Origin: Acidobacteriota bacterium
GTDB lineage: Bacteria; Acidobacteriota; Vicinamibacteria; Vicinamibacterales; UBA2999
Length of the DNA stretch: 17,302 nt
Assembly (NCBI GenBank): GCA_020851835.1
Contig: JADZBZ010000512.1
Coordinates: 1-17,302 of the forward strand
Direction of reading: 5' to 3'
A model generated the notes under the pieces. That model worked only from the letters and a program-made list of their open reading frames with translations. It ran no database searches and had not been told where the DNA came from. Position numbers and translations under genes: made by a program. This document shows, piece by piece, positions 1 to 10,450 of the stretch (its first letter is position 1; every line of letters starts with the position of its first letter).

Positions 1-1470
1 CCACGCGACACGCTCGTCTTCGCGGCCTCCGCCGACGCCACCACGCTCGATCCGCACAACACCACCGACACCGAGTCCGATCAGGTCATCATGATGATGT
101 ACGAAACCCTGATTGGCTTCGACCGGGACATGCGCATCGTCCCGCGCCTGGCCGAGCGCTGGGAGGTGGCGCCCGACGGCGTCACCTGGACTTTTCACCT
201 GCGCCGGGGTGTTCGCTTCCACGACGGGTCGCCGTTCAACGCCGAGGCCGTGCGCCGCAGTTTCGCGCGCGTGATGGACCCGGTGGCCAACCACAAGCGC
301 CTCGTGCTCTTCACGATGGTGGACCGGGTCGAGGCCGTGGACGACACGACGGTCCGCATCATCACCAGGTATCCCTTTGGCGCCTTCGAGCCGACGATGG
401 CCCATGTGTCGGCCGCCATCGTGAACCCGACCGTCGCCGAGCGGTTCGGCAAGGACTTCGGCCTGGGAGCGGATCGGGCGTCGGGCACCGGGCCCTACAA
501 GATCACCTCCTGGAAGAAGGACCAGGAGATCGTGCTCGAGCGGTTCGACGGCTACTGGGGCGAGCAGGGCCGGACGAGGCGGATCGTCTACCGGCCGATT
601 CCGGAGGCGGCCGCGCGAGTGCTGGCGCTCGAGGCGGGCGACGTGGACGTGGTCACCCGGGTCCCAGCGGCCGATATCGCCCGGCTGGAAACCGAGGACG
701 GCATCCGCGTGACGAAGACGCCCAGCGTCGGCATGCAGCAGTTCCGCTTCAACCTGGCCAGGAAGCCCTTCGGCGATCGGCGCGTGCGTCAGGCCATCTC
801 GTACGCGATCGACCGGCGGGCCATCGTGGACAACCTGGTGTCGTCCTTTGCCCGCCCCTCGACCAGCGCACTCACGCCGATCATGCGCGGCTACGTCAAT
901 CTCGGCGAGATTCCGTACGACCCCGACAAGGCCCGCGCCCTGCTGGAGGCGGCGGGCTATCCCCGCGGCTTCAAGACTCGCATCGCCACCACGCCGCGCT
1001 ATCCCATGGGAGTCGAGCTGGCCGAGGCGGTGGCGGCGGATCTGAAGAAGGTGGGCATCGACGCGGCCATCGACGTTCTCGAATGGGGAACGATGGTGCA
1101 GTTCTGGGCGGGGCTGCCGCCCGAGAAGAATCCGCAGGAGATCTTCATCATGGGCGCCGGCGCCTCCACGGCCGATGCCGACTGGGGCCTCAGGCCCATC
1201 TTCCAGACTGCGCCGACCAACGAGAACAACTACGGCTACTATTCGAACGCCGAGTTCGACCGCGTCATCGAAGCGGCCATGCGGGAGACCGATGCGGCGA
1301 AGCGGCAGCAGTTCTACCGACGCGCCCAGGAAATCGTCTACCTCGAGGACCCCGGTGCCGTGTGGCTGTTCGATACGCTCTACGTGGTGGCCAGCCGGGC
1401 CAGTGTCGACGGCATCACGCCCTCGCCGCTCGGGGCCGTGACCTTTGCCGGCGCCGTCGTCAATCCCTGA
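1..1470 (+). CDS. ABC importer solute-binding protein, peptide/nickel family (5' truncated)
   Basis: The frame is open from base 1, so the true start and any signal peptide or lipobox lie outside the window; 489 residues are visible. The first visible residues, with the TLDPHN motif followed by a YETL motif, are the hallmark start of the mature SBP_bac_5 (DppA/OppA-type) fold. A WEVAPDGVTWTFHLR stretch and a GTGPY motif are also typical of the family. The protein would sit in the periplasm, bind a short peptide or similar solute and deliver it to the membrane permeases. Those follow after a 60-base gap as the next two genes, which supports an importer operon. The family also contains nickel, opine, glutathione and sugar-oligomer binders, so the ligand cannot be named. 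The gene ends in TGA with an intact-looking C-terminus. The family call is firm and the substrate unknown. Confidence 0.93.
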   Translation, partial: PRDTLVFAASADATTLDPHNTTDTESDQVIMMMYETLIGFDRDMRIVPRLAERWEVAPDGVTWTFHLRRGVRFHDGSPFNAEAVRRSFARVMDPVANHKRLVLFTMVDRVEAVDDTTVRIITRYPFGAFEPTMAHVSAAIVNPTVAERFGKDFGLGADRASGTGPYKITSWKKDQEIVLERFDGYWGEQGRTRRIVYRPIPEAAARVLALEAGDVDVVTRVPAADIARLETEDGIRVTKTPSVGMQQFRFNLARKPFGDRRVRQAISYAIDRRAIVDNLVSSFARPSTSALTPIMRGYVNLGEIPYDPDKARALLEAAGYPRGFKTRIATTPRYPMGVELAEAVAADLKKVGIDAAIDVLEWGTMVQFWAGLPPEKNPQEIFIMGAGASTADADWGLRPIFQTAPTNENNYGYYSNAEFDRVIEAAMRETDAAKRQQFYRRAQEIVYLEDPGAVWLFDTLYVVASRASVDGITPSPLGAVTFAGAVVNP

Positions 1471-1530
1471 CCTGCTGAGCACCGACACGAGGTACGCCAC
1501 TCGGCACTGCGTCTCCCGGCACTGGACCCG

Positions 1531-2445
1531 ATGCACCTGCTGTTCCGTTCCGCGCTCCGCCTGACGTCGGTCCTGTTCGGCATCTCCGTCCTGGTGTTCC
1601 TCATCGTCCACGCGATTCCGGGAGACCCGGCGGTCATTGCGGCGGGTCTCGAGTCGAGTCCCGAAACCGTGGAGCGCATTCGCCGCGACCTCGGCCTCGA
1701 CCAGCCGTTGCCCACGCAGTTCATCCGGTTCCTCGCGCGTACGGCCACCGGCGATCTCGGCACGTCGATTCGCACAGGCGCACCCGTGCTGCGCGAGATT
1801 CGAGACCGCCTGCCTCACACCCTCATCCTCACCGCCGGCGGCATTATCCTGGCCACCCTCGTCGGCCTGGTGGCCGGCATTGCGGCCGCGGTGGCCCGGC
1901 GCCGGACGCTGGATCGCGCGGTGATGGCCGTGACTCTCCTCGCCGTCTCGACACCCTCCTACTGGCTCGCGCTGATGGGCATGCTCGTCTTCGCGCTGCG
2001 CCTGGCGTGGCTGCCGTCGATTGGTGTGGGCACACCGCTCCACTACGTGCTGCCGGTCGTGGTGCTCGGCCTGCAGAGTGGCGGGCAGGTGGCGCGCATC
2101 ACGCGCGCCGCTACCCGAGACACGCTGCACCAGCTTTACGTCCGTGCGGCCGAGGCACGCGGCGCCCCCCGGCGACGCGTGATCGTCCGCCATGCGCTCG
2201 CCAACGCCATGCTGCCGGTGACGACGCTCATCGGGTTGCGCATCGGCGGCCTGCTCGCAGGTACCGTGCTGGTCGAAAGCGTCTTCGCCATCCCGGGCGT
2301 GGGCCGGATGATGGTGGACGCCGTGGTGGCGCGCGACTTCCCCATGGTGCAGGGCGGCGTGCTCGTGGTTGCCGCGCTGATCGTGGTGGTCAACGTGTTG
2401 ACCGACGTCACGGTGGCCGTGCTCGACCCGAGGGTCCGCGCATGA
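1531..2445 (+). CDS. ABC importer permease, DppB/OppB type
   Basis: The 304-residue product has the usual DppB length. It starts with a hydrophobic helix (about residues 7-28) that runs into HAIPGDPA, the conserved N-terminal signature of this permease family. A periplasmic segment with DLGLDQPLP follows, then several more membrane segments (about 98-122, 130-158, 170-185, 228-250 and 276-298). The cytoplasmic EAA-type loop that contacts the ATPase is at about residues 204-227 (AAEARGA). The VFAIPGVGRMM motif at 251-261 is also conserved. The ATG was chosen because the first membrane helix follows at once; no clear Shine-Dalgarno sequence is visible. It forms the translocation channel with the next gene, whose ATG overlaps this TGA (ATGA, 4 bases), indicating translational coupling. 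Confidence 0.95.
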   Translation: MHLLFRSALRLTSVLFGISVLVFLIVHAIPGDPAVIAAGLESSPETVERIRRDLGLDQPLPTQFIRFLARTATGDLGTSIRTGAPVLREIRDRLPHTLILTAGGIILATLVGLVAGIAAAVARRRTLDRAVMAVTLLAVSTPSYWLALMGMLVFALRLAWLPSIGVGTPLHYVLPVVVLGLQSGGQVARITRAATRDTLHQLYVRAAEARGAPRRRVIVRHALANAMLPVTTLIGLRIGGLLAGTVLVESVFAIPGVGRMMVDAVVARDFPMVQGGVLVVAALIVVVNVLTDVTVAVLDPRVRA

Positions 2446-3272
2446 CCCCCGCCTGGCGCCGGTTCGCGGCCGACGGGCCGGCGATGGCGGCCCTGGCGAT
2501 CGTGGGACTGTTCGTCGGGGCGGCCGTCTTCGCCGGTATCGCCGTGCCCTACGACCCGTTGGCCATCGATCTCCCCTCGAACTATCTGCCGGCGTCGCGC
2601 GTGCACTGGCTCGGCACCGACCACCTGGGCCGCGACACCTTCAGCCGGCTCCTGGCCGGCGCCCGAGTGTCGCTCACAATCGCGCTGGTCTCCACGCTGG
2701 CGGGCCTGTTGTTCGGCGCGGTGCTGGGCCTGGTGGCGGCCTGGGCGCGCGGGCGGACCGAAGGCGCCATCATGCAGGTCGTGGACGTATTGCTGTCGTT
2801 CCCCGACATGCTGCTGGCCATCGCGGTCGCCACCATCCTGGGTCGCGGGTCTCTCGCCACGATTGTCGCGGTGGCGGTGTTCAGTATTCCGATCTTCGCG
2901 CGGCTCGTTCGCGCCTCGGCGCAGGCGGTGGTGGGCGCCGACTTCGTCCTCGCGTCGCGGGCCGCGGGGGCCTCGTCGGCGCGGGTCCTGGTTCGCCACG
3001 TGCTGCCGCAGTGCTACGCGCCCATCGTGGCGCAAGGCACCATTACGCTCGGTTCGGCCATCCTGTTCGCGTCGGGGCTTTCGTTCCTCGGGCTGGGCGT
3101 GCAGCCGCCCGATCCCGAGTGGGGCGCCATGCTCGCGCGCGGGCGCGAGCTGCTCAGGAGCAGTCCCATCGGCGCCGTCGCGCCGGGTGTGGCCATCACA
3201 CTGGTCGTCCTCAGTTTCTCGCTGGTGGGGGACGGCCTGAAGGACGCACTGGACAGGCGCCGGCCGGGTTAA
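2442..3272 (+). CDS. ABC importer permease, DppC/OppC type
   Basis: The 276-residue partner permease starts at the ATG that overlaps the stop of the previous gene by 4 bases. A longer open frame runs upstream inside the DppB gene, but it is only a shadow: family homology begins with the N-terminal helix at about residues 13-34. The HWLGTDHLGRDTFSRLL segment at 55-71 is the DppC hallmark. The EAA-type loop (AAGASSARVLVRHVLP) is at about 174-189, and the LSFLGLGVQPPDPEWG motif at 213-228 is typical. About six membrane segments are expected. With DppB it would form the heterodimeric inner-membrane channel of a peptide-type importer. No ATPase gene follows; the next gene is convergent, starting 33 bases later. 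Confidence 0.95.
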   Translation: MTPAWRRFAADGPAMAALAIVGLFVGAAVFAGIAVPYDPLAIDLPSNYLPASRVHWLGTDHLGRDTFSRLLAGARVSLTIALVSTLAGLLFGAVLGLVAAWARGRTEGAIMQVVDVLLSFPDMLLAIAVATILGRGSLATIVAVAVFSIPIFARLVRASAQAVVGADFVLASRAAGASSARVLVRHVLPQCYAPIVAQGTITLGSAILFASGLSFLGLGVQPPDPEWGAMLARGRELLRSSPIGAVAPGVAITLVVLSFSLVGDGLKDALDRRRPG

Positions 3273-3305
3273 GTTAAGGGTGCAACTGTCCCTGTGCACT
3301 TGCCT
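3273..3305. terminator. Short palindromic spacer between convergent genes
   Basis: Only 33 bases separate the stop codons of the convergent DppC and response-regulator genes. They contain an imperfect inverted repeat: arms gtgca (3280-3284) and tgcac (3295-3299) around a 10-base loop that itself contains ccct, able to pair with the aggg just upstream. Such a structure could stop or buffer transcription from both sides. There is no T-tract, so a classical intrinsic terminator is not shown. It could also be a copy of a dispersed palindromic (REP-like) element, which cannot be judged from one copy. Confidence 0.3.
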
Positions 3306-3959
3306 TCAGATGTGCAGGATCCCGCGGCTCAAGGCGACGTTCACCGCCGCGGTCCGATCTTGGGCGTCCAGCTTCAGCAGGATATTCTTCACGTGCGTTT
3401 GCACGGTTTCCTCGCTGATGCCGCAGGCGGCCGCGATCTCGCGGTTGCGCAGGCCGCGCCGGATCAGATCCGCCACTTCGACCTCGCGGCGCGTCAGCAC
3501 GGGGCGCGCGGCGCGGCTGGCGAGCTGCGCCTTGACCGCGGCGCTCATGGGCGGGTGGCGCCCTTCGTGGACCTGGCGCACGGCCTGTACGAGTTCGGCG
3601 AACGCCGCATCCTTCAGCACGTAGGTGGCAGCGCCAGCCTCGAGAGCGCGGAAGATGTCCTCTTCTCCATGGAACATCGTCAGGACCACGATGCGGGCGC
3701 GCTGGTCGATGCGGCGGATAGCACCGATCGCGTCGACGCCGGTCATGCGGCCCAGTTGCAGATCCATCAACGTGACGTCGGGGCGGAGCTGCTCGAAGAG
3801 CGAGACGGCCTCTTCGCCCGAGCCGGCCAGACCGGCCACTTCCATGTCAGCCTGACGGCCGATCAGCATCGAGAGCCCCTCGCGGACGATCTGGTGATCG
3901 TCGACGCACAGCACACGGATCGGGCGCGGTGCCTCAAGCGGCGGCGTCTGTAGATCCAT
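3306..3959 (-). CDS. NarL/FixJ-family response regulator (REC + LuxR-type HTH)
   Basis: The 217-residue product starts at the ATG whose codon is 3957-3959. Homology begins at IRVLCVDD, so the longer in-frame extension into the kinase gene is ignored. The receiver domain spans about residues 13-128, with acidic residues D20 and D21, the likely phosphoacceptor D66 (LMDLQLGRMTG), T94 and K116 in their usual places. The LuxR-type helix-turn-helix spans about 154-212, with LTRREVEVADLIRRG and the recognition-helix region EETVQTHVKNILLKL. It would be phosphorylated by the kinase encoded just upstream, dimerise and bind promoter DNA. The start overlaps the end of the kinase gene by 26 bases, so the two are co-transcribed and probably translationally coupled. 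The target promoters are not visible from the sequence. Confidence 0.96.
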   Translation of the reverse strand: MDLQTPPLEAPRPIRVLCVDDHQIVREGLSMLIGRQADMEVAGLAGSGEEAVSLFEQLRPDVTLMDLQLGRMTGVDAIGAIRRIDQRARIVVLTMFHGEEDIFRALEAGAATYVLKDAAFAELVQAVRQVHEGRHPPMSAAVKAQLASRAARPVLTRREVEVADLIRRGLRNREIAAACGISEETVQTHVKNILLKLDAQDRTAAVNVALSRGILHI

Positions 3960-6918
3960 AGGGCACTCTGACTTCGACTCGCGTGCCAAGTCCCGCGCGG
4001 CTGTAAACGGCCACGGCGCCGCCCGCGGCCCGAGCCCGCTCGCGCATGCTGGCCAGACCCAGACCGTTCGTGTGCTCGGCCGCAGCCTCGTCCACGCCGC
4101 GACCATCATCGGAGATCTGCAGCAGGATGCCGTCGCCTCCGTAGTGCAACTCGGCCTGCACCGACGTCGCGTGCGCATGGCGGACGGCGTTGGTGATGGC
4201 CTCCCGCCCGATACGGAGGAGGTGCTCCTCGGCGTCGGAATGGCAGCGCTGCCGCTGGCCTTTCGACTCGAAGCTGAAGCTAACCGGGGTGCCGGACGTC
4301 AAGTGCTCTCCGGTCGCACGCAGGGCGGCGGCCAGGCCGAGCCGCTGAAGTGCCGGCGATCGGAGCCCGAGTATCGACTGCCGGGCCTCCATGACGTAAT
4401 CCTCTACGCTTCTCCGGATTTCCATGAACTGGGTACTCACGCGCGGAGCGTCGTGCTCGACGTCGGCCGCGATCGCATCGCAGCGCAGGGCGACGCCGAA
4501 GAGCCCCTGCAGAAGCGTGTCGTGGATCTCGCGCGCGAGGCGGGCACGCTCGGCGAACAGAATCGCCATCTCGGCCCTGAGGCGCCGCAGGTGCAGTCGC
4601 CAGCCCATCGTCACCGAGCCGAGCACGAGCAGAGTGCAGGCCACCAGGAACCAGTGCGTCTGGTAGAGCATCGGCTCGACGCCGAACGACCAAGCCGCAG
4701 CCCGCGCCGGCCACGTGCCGTCGGTGTTGGTCGCCATGACGTGGAAGGTGTACGCACCGGGCGGCAGGTTCGTGTACGACGCATACCGGCGCGTCCCGGC
4801 ATCGACCCAGCCGGCGTCGAAGCCGTCGAGGCGGTAGCGGAACCGGATCGTGGCCGGCGAGCCTAGGGAGAGCGCCGCGAACTGGATGTCCAGCCGGCGG
4901 GTACCGGCTGCCAGCGTGGCGCCCGCCAAATCGGTCACCGAGCGGCCATCCACGACGACGGTGTCCACGCTGGCCTCCACCGCTCGGGCCGGCGCGATGC
5001 GGCCCGGCGCCACGACCGAGAGACCGCGGCTCGTGACGAACCATAGACGATTTTGCCAGTCACGAATCGCGCCGCGCTGGCCGTACCACCGGGGATTGCC
5101 GGCCAGCCCGTCGCGCTTGTTCAGATACGCCAGCGGTACCGGATCGGCCGGCGCTTCCAGATGCCGCTGCAGGTCCTCAGCGGCCACGCGCAGCAGACCG
5201 GATCGCATCGCCGTCCACAGGTGGCCGTCGCCGTCCTCGATGATGGCCGTCAGCCCTTCGAACCGATGCCCGTGCGTCTCTTTCACGACCGAAAAGCGGC
5301 CGTCCCTGAAGCGGGCCAGGCCGTCGGTGCCGCCGAGCCACAGCGTGCCGGCGGCATCGATGTGCCAGGCGCGCAACACTCCGACGTCGAGACCAGACGA
5401 GGGGCCGAATTCGCTGGTCTCGCCGCCGGGCTCGACCCGAATGAGACGCCCGTCGGTCGTGGCGAGCCACAGCGTGCCGCTCTCTGTCGTGTCCATCCAC
5501 ACCATCGGCGCCCGCTGCACGTCGCCCGGGACGGCGGCGGGCGCGAGGCCGTCGTGGGTCCGGAGATAGAGACCCCGCTGCGCGTCGTAGATCCAGAGTC
5601 CGCCTCGCCGATTCGAGGCCAGCAACCTGATGTCGTGCAAACCCGTGCCTCCGAGGGCCGCCTCGTGCCGCCCGGAGCCATCGAACCACCACAGCCGGTC
5701 ACCCGTGGACATCCACAGACGGCCGGCTTCGTCGCCGTGGATCGTGTTCACCGCGGTGTCGTGCTGCACGACCGGCTCGTCCAGCGACCCGTCCGGTGGA
5801 AACAGCAGCAGCGAACTCGACGTCATCACCCAGATGCCCTGTGGAGTGACCTCGATGCCCGAGACCAGGCCCAGGCTCTGGATTGGCGTGGCCACGTATC
5901 GCGTCAGGCGATTGAGCCCGTCGAGCGTACCCGCCCAGATGTTGCCGTCGCGATCCTCGAACACCGAGACGACGCCGTTTCCCAGCAGGCCCGTGATGAC
6001 GGTCGTCTGCTCGACGATGACGCGTCCGCCTGGCCGGGTAGAAACACGCCACAGTCCCTGGCCGCCCGTGCCTACCCACAGATGGCCGGCCCGGTCGTGC
6101 AGGAGTCGGTTGCCCCTGGCAATCTCCTTCGGCACGATCGGCTGCCGCTCGCCAACGAGTGCCTGGAATCCGTGCACGCCGTCGGCCCGCCACACGACGC
6201 CGTCAGTGTCCACGCTGATGCCTGGCACCGTGTCGTCGCGCGCGGGATCGGCGTCGAGGGCCTCGAACGTATGGCGTCCCACGTCGTTGGAGACGAACAC
6301 GCCTCGCCGCGTCCCCACCAACAGGCGGCCCCGTCGATCGGTCGCCAGGCTGTGCACCTCGGTGACCTGGAGGCCCTCCGCTTGCCAGCGCGTCCACTGG
6401 CCGCTGGCGAATCGGAACAGCCCGCCGAGGTGACCGACCCACAGCGATCCATCCGCCTCCTGGACGATGGCTCGGACCGAGCCGAGACCAGGCCCGTCAA
6501 CCGGGCCCGTGCCGACAGGCGCGGCCGCCGAGACGTGCTCTCTGACGAGCATCAACGTGCCCGGTCCGGTTCGCTGGTACTGCAGCACCCCCCCGTCCTC
6601 GCCCAACCCGGCCCACAGATCCCCGGATGTCGAGAAGAGGAGGGCCCGAACAGACCGACCCACGGAAGGGCCTGTTTGCGGCGTGAAGCGCGTACCGTCG
6701 AAGCGAACCAGGCCGCTGTCGGTGCCGAGCCAGAGGAACCCGTCCTGATCCTGGGTGATGGCGAGCACCTCGCTCGAAGGAAGCCCGTCATTCGTGCCCC
6801 ACGACGTGAGGCTGTAGCCGTTGAGGATGTTGCGCAGATCCACGGCGCGCACGGGTTGGGCGAGGCTGACGATGACCGACAGCGACACGATGAGGGACGC
6901 TGGCCGACGATACTTCAT
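3934..6918 (-). CDS. Two-component sensor histidine kinase with double periplasmic beta-propeller and Y_Y_Y domain
   Basis: This is a 994-residue membrane sensor. I chose the ATG at 6916-6918 because a signal peptide (about residues 1-25, ending QPVRA) follows directly; the open frame extends 35 codons further upstream without family features. About 14 Reg_prop-type repeats (pattern LWxGTxxGLxRF) fill residues 35-640, as expected for two seven-bladed periplasmic propellers. A Y_Y_Y domain follows at about 676-749 (RFRYRLDGFDAGW), then one membrane helix at about 755-775. The cytoplasmic part has a HisKA_3 dimerisation/phosphotransfer domain with H799 in REIHDTLLQG. An HATPase_c domain at about 890-990 has N-box N910, DDGRG near 938 and GLGLASMRERA. 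The arrangement resembles the sensor half of Bacteroidetes hybrid systems, but here the regulator is a separate NarL-type protein. The ligand is unknown. Confidence 0.96.
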   Translation of the reverse strand: MKYRRPASLIVSLSVIVSLAQPVRAVDLRNILNGYSLTSWGTNDGLPSSEVLAITQDQDGFLWLGTDSGLVRFDGTRFTPQTGPSVGRSVRALLFSTSGDLWAGLGEDGGVLQYQRTGPGTLMLVREHVSAAAPVGTGPVDGPGLGSVRAIVQEADGSLWVGHLGGLFRFASGQWTRWQAEGLQVTEVHSLATDRRGRLLVGTRRGVFVSNDVGRHTFEALDADPARDDTVPGISVDTDGVVWRADGVHGFQALVGERQPIVPKEIARGNRLLHDRAGHLWVGTGGQGLWRVSTRPGGRVIVEQTTVITGLLGNGVVSVFEDRDGNIWAGTLDGLNRLTRYVATPIQSLGLVSGIEVTPQGIWVMTSSSLLLFPPDGSLDEPVVQHDTAVNTIHGDEAGRLWMSTGDRLWWFDGSGRHEAALGGTGLHDIRLLASNRRGGLWIYDAQRGLYLRTHDGLAPAAVPGDVQRAPMVWMDTTESGTLWLATTDGRLIRVEPGGETSEFGPSSGLDVGVLRAWHIDAAGTLWLGGTDGLARFRDGRFSVVKETHGHRFEGLTAIIEDGDGHLWTAMRSGLLRVAAEDLQRHLEAPADPVPLAYLNKRDGLAGNPRWYGQRGAIRDWQNRLWFVTSRGLSVVAPGRIAPARAVEASVDTVVVDGRSVTDLAGATLAAGTRRLDIQFAALSLGSPATIRFRYRLDGFDAGWVDAGTRRYASYTNLPPGAYTFHVMATNTDGTWPARAAAWSFGVEPMLYQTHWFLVACTLLVLGSVTMGWRLHLRRLRAEMAILFAERARLAREIHDTLLQGLFGVALRCDAIAADVEHDAPRVSTQFMEIRRSVEDYVMEARQSILGLRSPALQRLGLAAALRATGEHLTSGTPVSFSFESKGQRQRCHSDAEEHLLRIGREAITNAVRHAHATSVQAELHYGGDGILLQISDDGRGVDEAAAEHTNGLGLASMRERARAAGGAVAVYSRAGLGTRVEVRVPYGSTDAAA

Positions 6919-7034
6919 GGCAAGAACGTTCCAGTCTCGCGGTCGTGTCCGAACCGGCCGCCGGCTACAGCATACGCTTGTCGGAGGAATGCACCAGCCT
7001 GGATTCGGTGCCCGCGCGTGCATCCGCGGATCGG
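6919..7034. other. Spacer between decayed receptor and kinase gene
   Basis: These 116 bases separate the end of the receptor pseudogene from the kinase start, both on the minus strand. If the kinase is transcribed independently, its promoter should lie here. I see no convincing -35/-10 pair and no strong ribosome binding site in front of the kinase ATG. A short GC-rich self-complementary stretch (ccgg-cgg-ccgg on the minus strand) is present but too short to call a terminator. Confidence 0.35.
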
Positions 7035-10239
<3,205 letters not shown>

Positions 10240-10450
10240 GTTTCCGATCCCTGTTGCTGCCGACACGTCAGCCGATCGAGTCCGATGCGGCGCGCCGGCC
10301 GAGGCGTTTGGTTGGAACATACCCGTAACCCGTCAACCTTCGGCACTCCCTGATTCCGGGGATGCGCGGCCTGGCACATCTGGTTACAGTCCACCTCAAG
10401 TGGGCGACGGCACGCCGGGTGCTGTCGCTAACCCATCCCTGGGGGGCATC
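10240..10450. promoter_or_regulatory. Divergent intergenic region between the dead and the live TonB-receptor genes
   Basis: These 211 bases separate two divergently oriented receptor genes, so promoters for both strands should lie here. I could not find a convincing sigma-70 -35/-10 pair. A TGGCAC at about 10374 lacks the partner GC element at the sigma-54 spacing. In front of the live receptor a run of six G (10441-10446) sits four bases before its ATG and may act as a ribosome binding site. On the other strand AGGGA precedes the ancestral pseudogene ATG by about eight bases. The role is inferred from gene orientation only. Confidence 0.4.

Noticed and set aside
2136..3299. 387-codon frame on the minus strand opposite the two permeases
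   Set aside because: Composition is dominated by Arg, Gln, Gly and His without any domain, and both permeases opposite are complete.
10374..10390. TGGCAC resembling the -24 element of a sigma-54 promoter upstream of the intact receptor
   Set aside because: At the required spacing the GC of the -12 element is missing (ta instead).
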